A stretch of DNA of 64,000 bases from Symbiodinium natans. Lineage: Eukaryota > Sar > Dinophyceae > Suessiales > Symbiodiniaceae. A model generated the notes under the pieces. That model worked only from the letters and a program-made list of their open reading frames with translations, searched no databases and was not told where the DNA came from. The translations under genes and the position numbers were made by a program. Where the stretch lies: the NCBI GenBank assembly GCA_905221605.1, contig CAJNDS010002802.1, forward strand, positions 1-64,000, given 5' to 3'. This document shows, in pieces, positions 63,664 through 64,000 of the stretch. Numbering within the stretch: position 1 is the stretch's first letter; the number at the start of each line of letters is the position of its first letter.

Positions 63664-64000
63664 AACCCCAAGCCCTAAGGAAACAACAAGAAACTCATCA
63701 TCAGGACCCCGAAATGACCACTCTCGACAGCTGTCTCGAGGCTGGGGCTTGGCGCGCCAGGCGTCACCGGACTTCCAAGGGAGTTTTCAGGGGCGGTGTT
63801 ACGGAGTTCAGGGCTTTGCGGTTTTTCGGGTTCATGGGGTTTAAAGGCCTTGTATAGGGTTTCTCAGGACGTTTAGGGCTTTAGGGTTTATATGGTTTGG
63901 TTCAGGGTTTACTGTGGGGCCTGCTTGGATGCGGAGTCTGAGACGTGGCTCACCCTCAAGCCTACACCAGGGGTTCGAGGCTCGATGGCCTTAGACCTAT

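Larger units (their letters stand above)
63078..64000. other. Right end: repeats and MITE-like elements, no gene
   Basis: A poly-G tract (about 63087-63100), short CCCTAAA and TTTAGGG runs (63190-63222, 63315-63345) and two palindromic elements. Nothing gene-like recognised. Confidence 0.6.

Overview
The window looks like nuclear DNA of a dinoflagellate (core or Suessiales-like, by inference). Signs are a head-to-tail tandem array of a housekeeping gene, many short introns that almost never begin with GT, AG|G acceptors, plant-type TTTAGGG telomere-like repeats scattered through introns and spacers, and endonuclease/reverse-transcriptase LINEs. No bacterial features (operons, ribosome binding sites, CRISPR) are present.

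Layout. (1) 1-8815: no recognised gene. A repeat-rich stretch full of degenerate TTTAGGG/CCCTAAA and related arrays, with short minus-strand islands that read like exons of one or more unidentified genes. (2) 8999-54049: six alpha-tubulin genes, all on the minus strand, separated by only 345-472 bp. I traced all 21 exons in each by hand. Every copy gives an uninterrupted 453-residue alpha-tubulin, and I saw no amino-acid difference between copies. Of the 120 introns, 69 start with GC, 47 with GA and 4 with GT; all end in AG. (3) The third copy (20079-37987) is stretched to about 18 kb by two LINEs and a composite insertion, all inside introns. LINE 1 (22331-27687) has a 16-bp target-site duplication and LINE 2 (33286-37444) a 13-bp one. 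Each duplication spans a splice junction, so the exon was rebuilt and the gene stayed readable. (4) 54160-64000: a second repeat-rich stretch with TTTGGGG and TTTAGGG arrays, three short palindromic MITE-like elements, and well-bounded minus-strand candidate exons (AG|G acceptor, mostly GC donor) of unidentified genes.

How the parts relate. Nearly everything with coding support is on the minus strand, as expected for a unidirectional dinoflagellate gene cluster. The tubulin copies share a 5' leader ending in a pyrimidine-rich AG just before the ATG, a likely spliced-leader acceptor, and a conserved 3' block. Exons are held identical while introns and spacers diverge. Intron 9 of copy 4 carries a patch matching copy 6, pointing to exchange between copies. 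The most interesting signals are the near-complete loss of GT donors, donor dinucleotides that differ between copies at the same intron, LINE duplications that rebuild splice sites, and unknown genes hidden among telomere-like introns.
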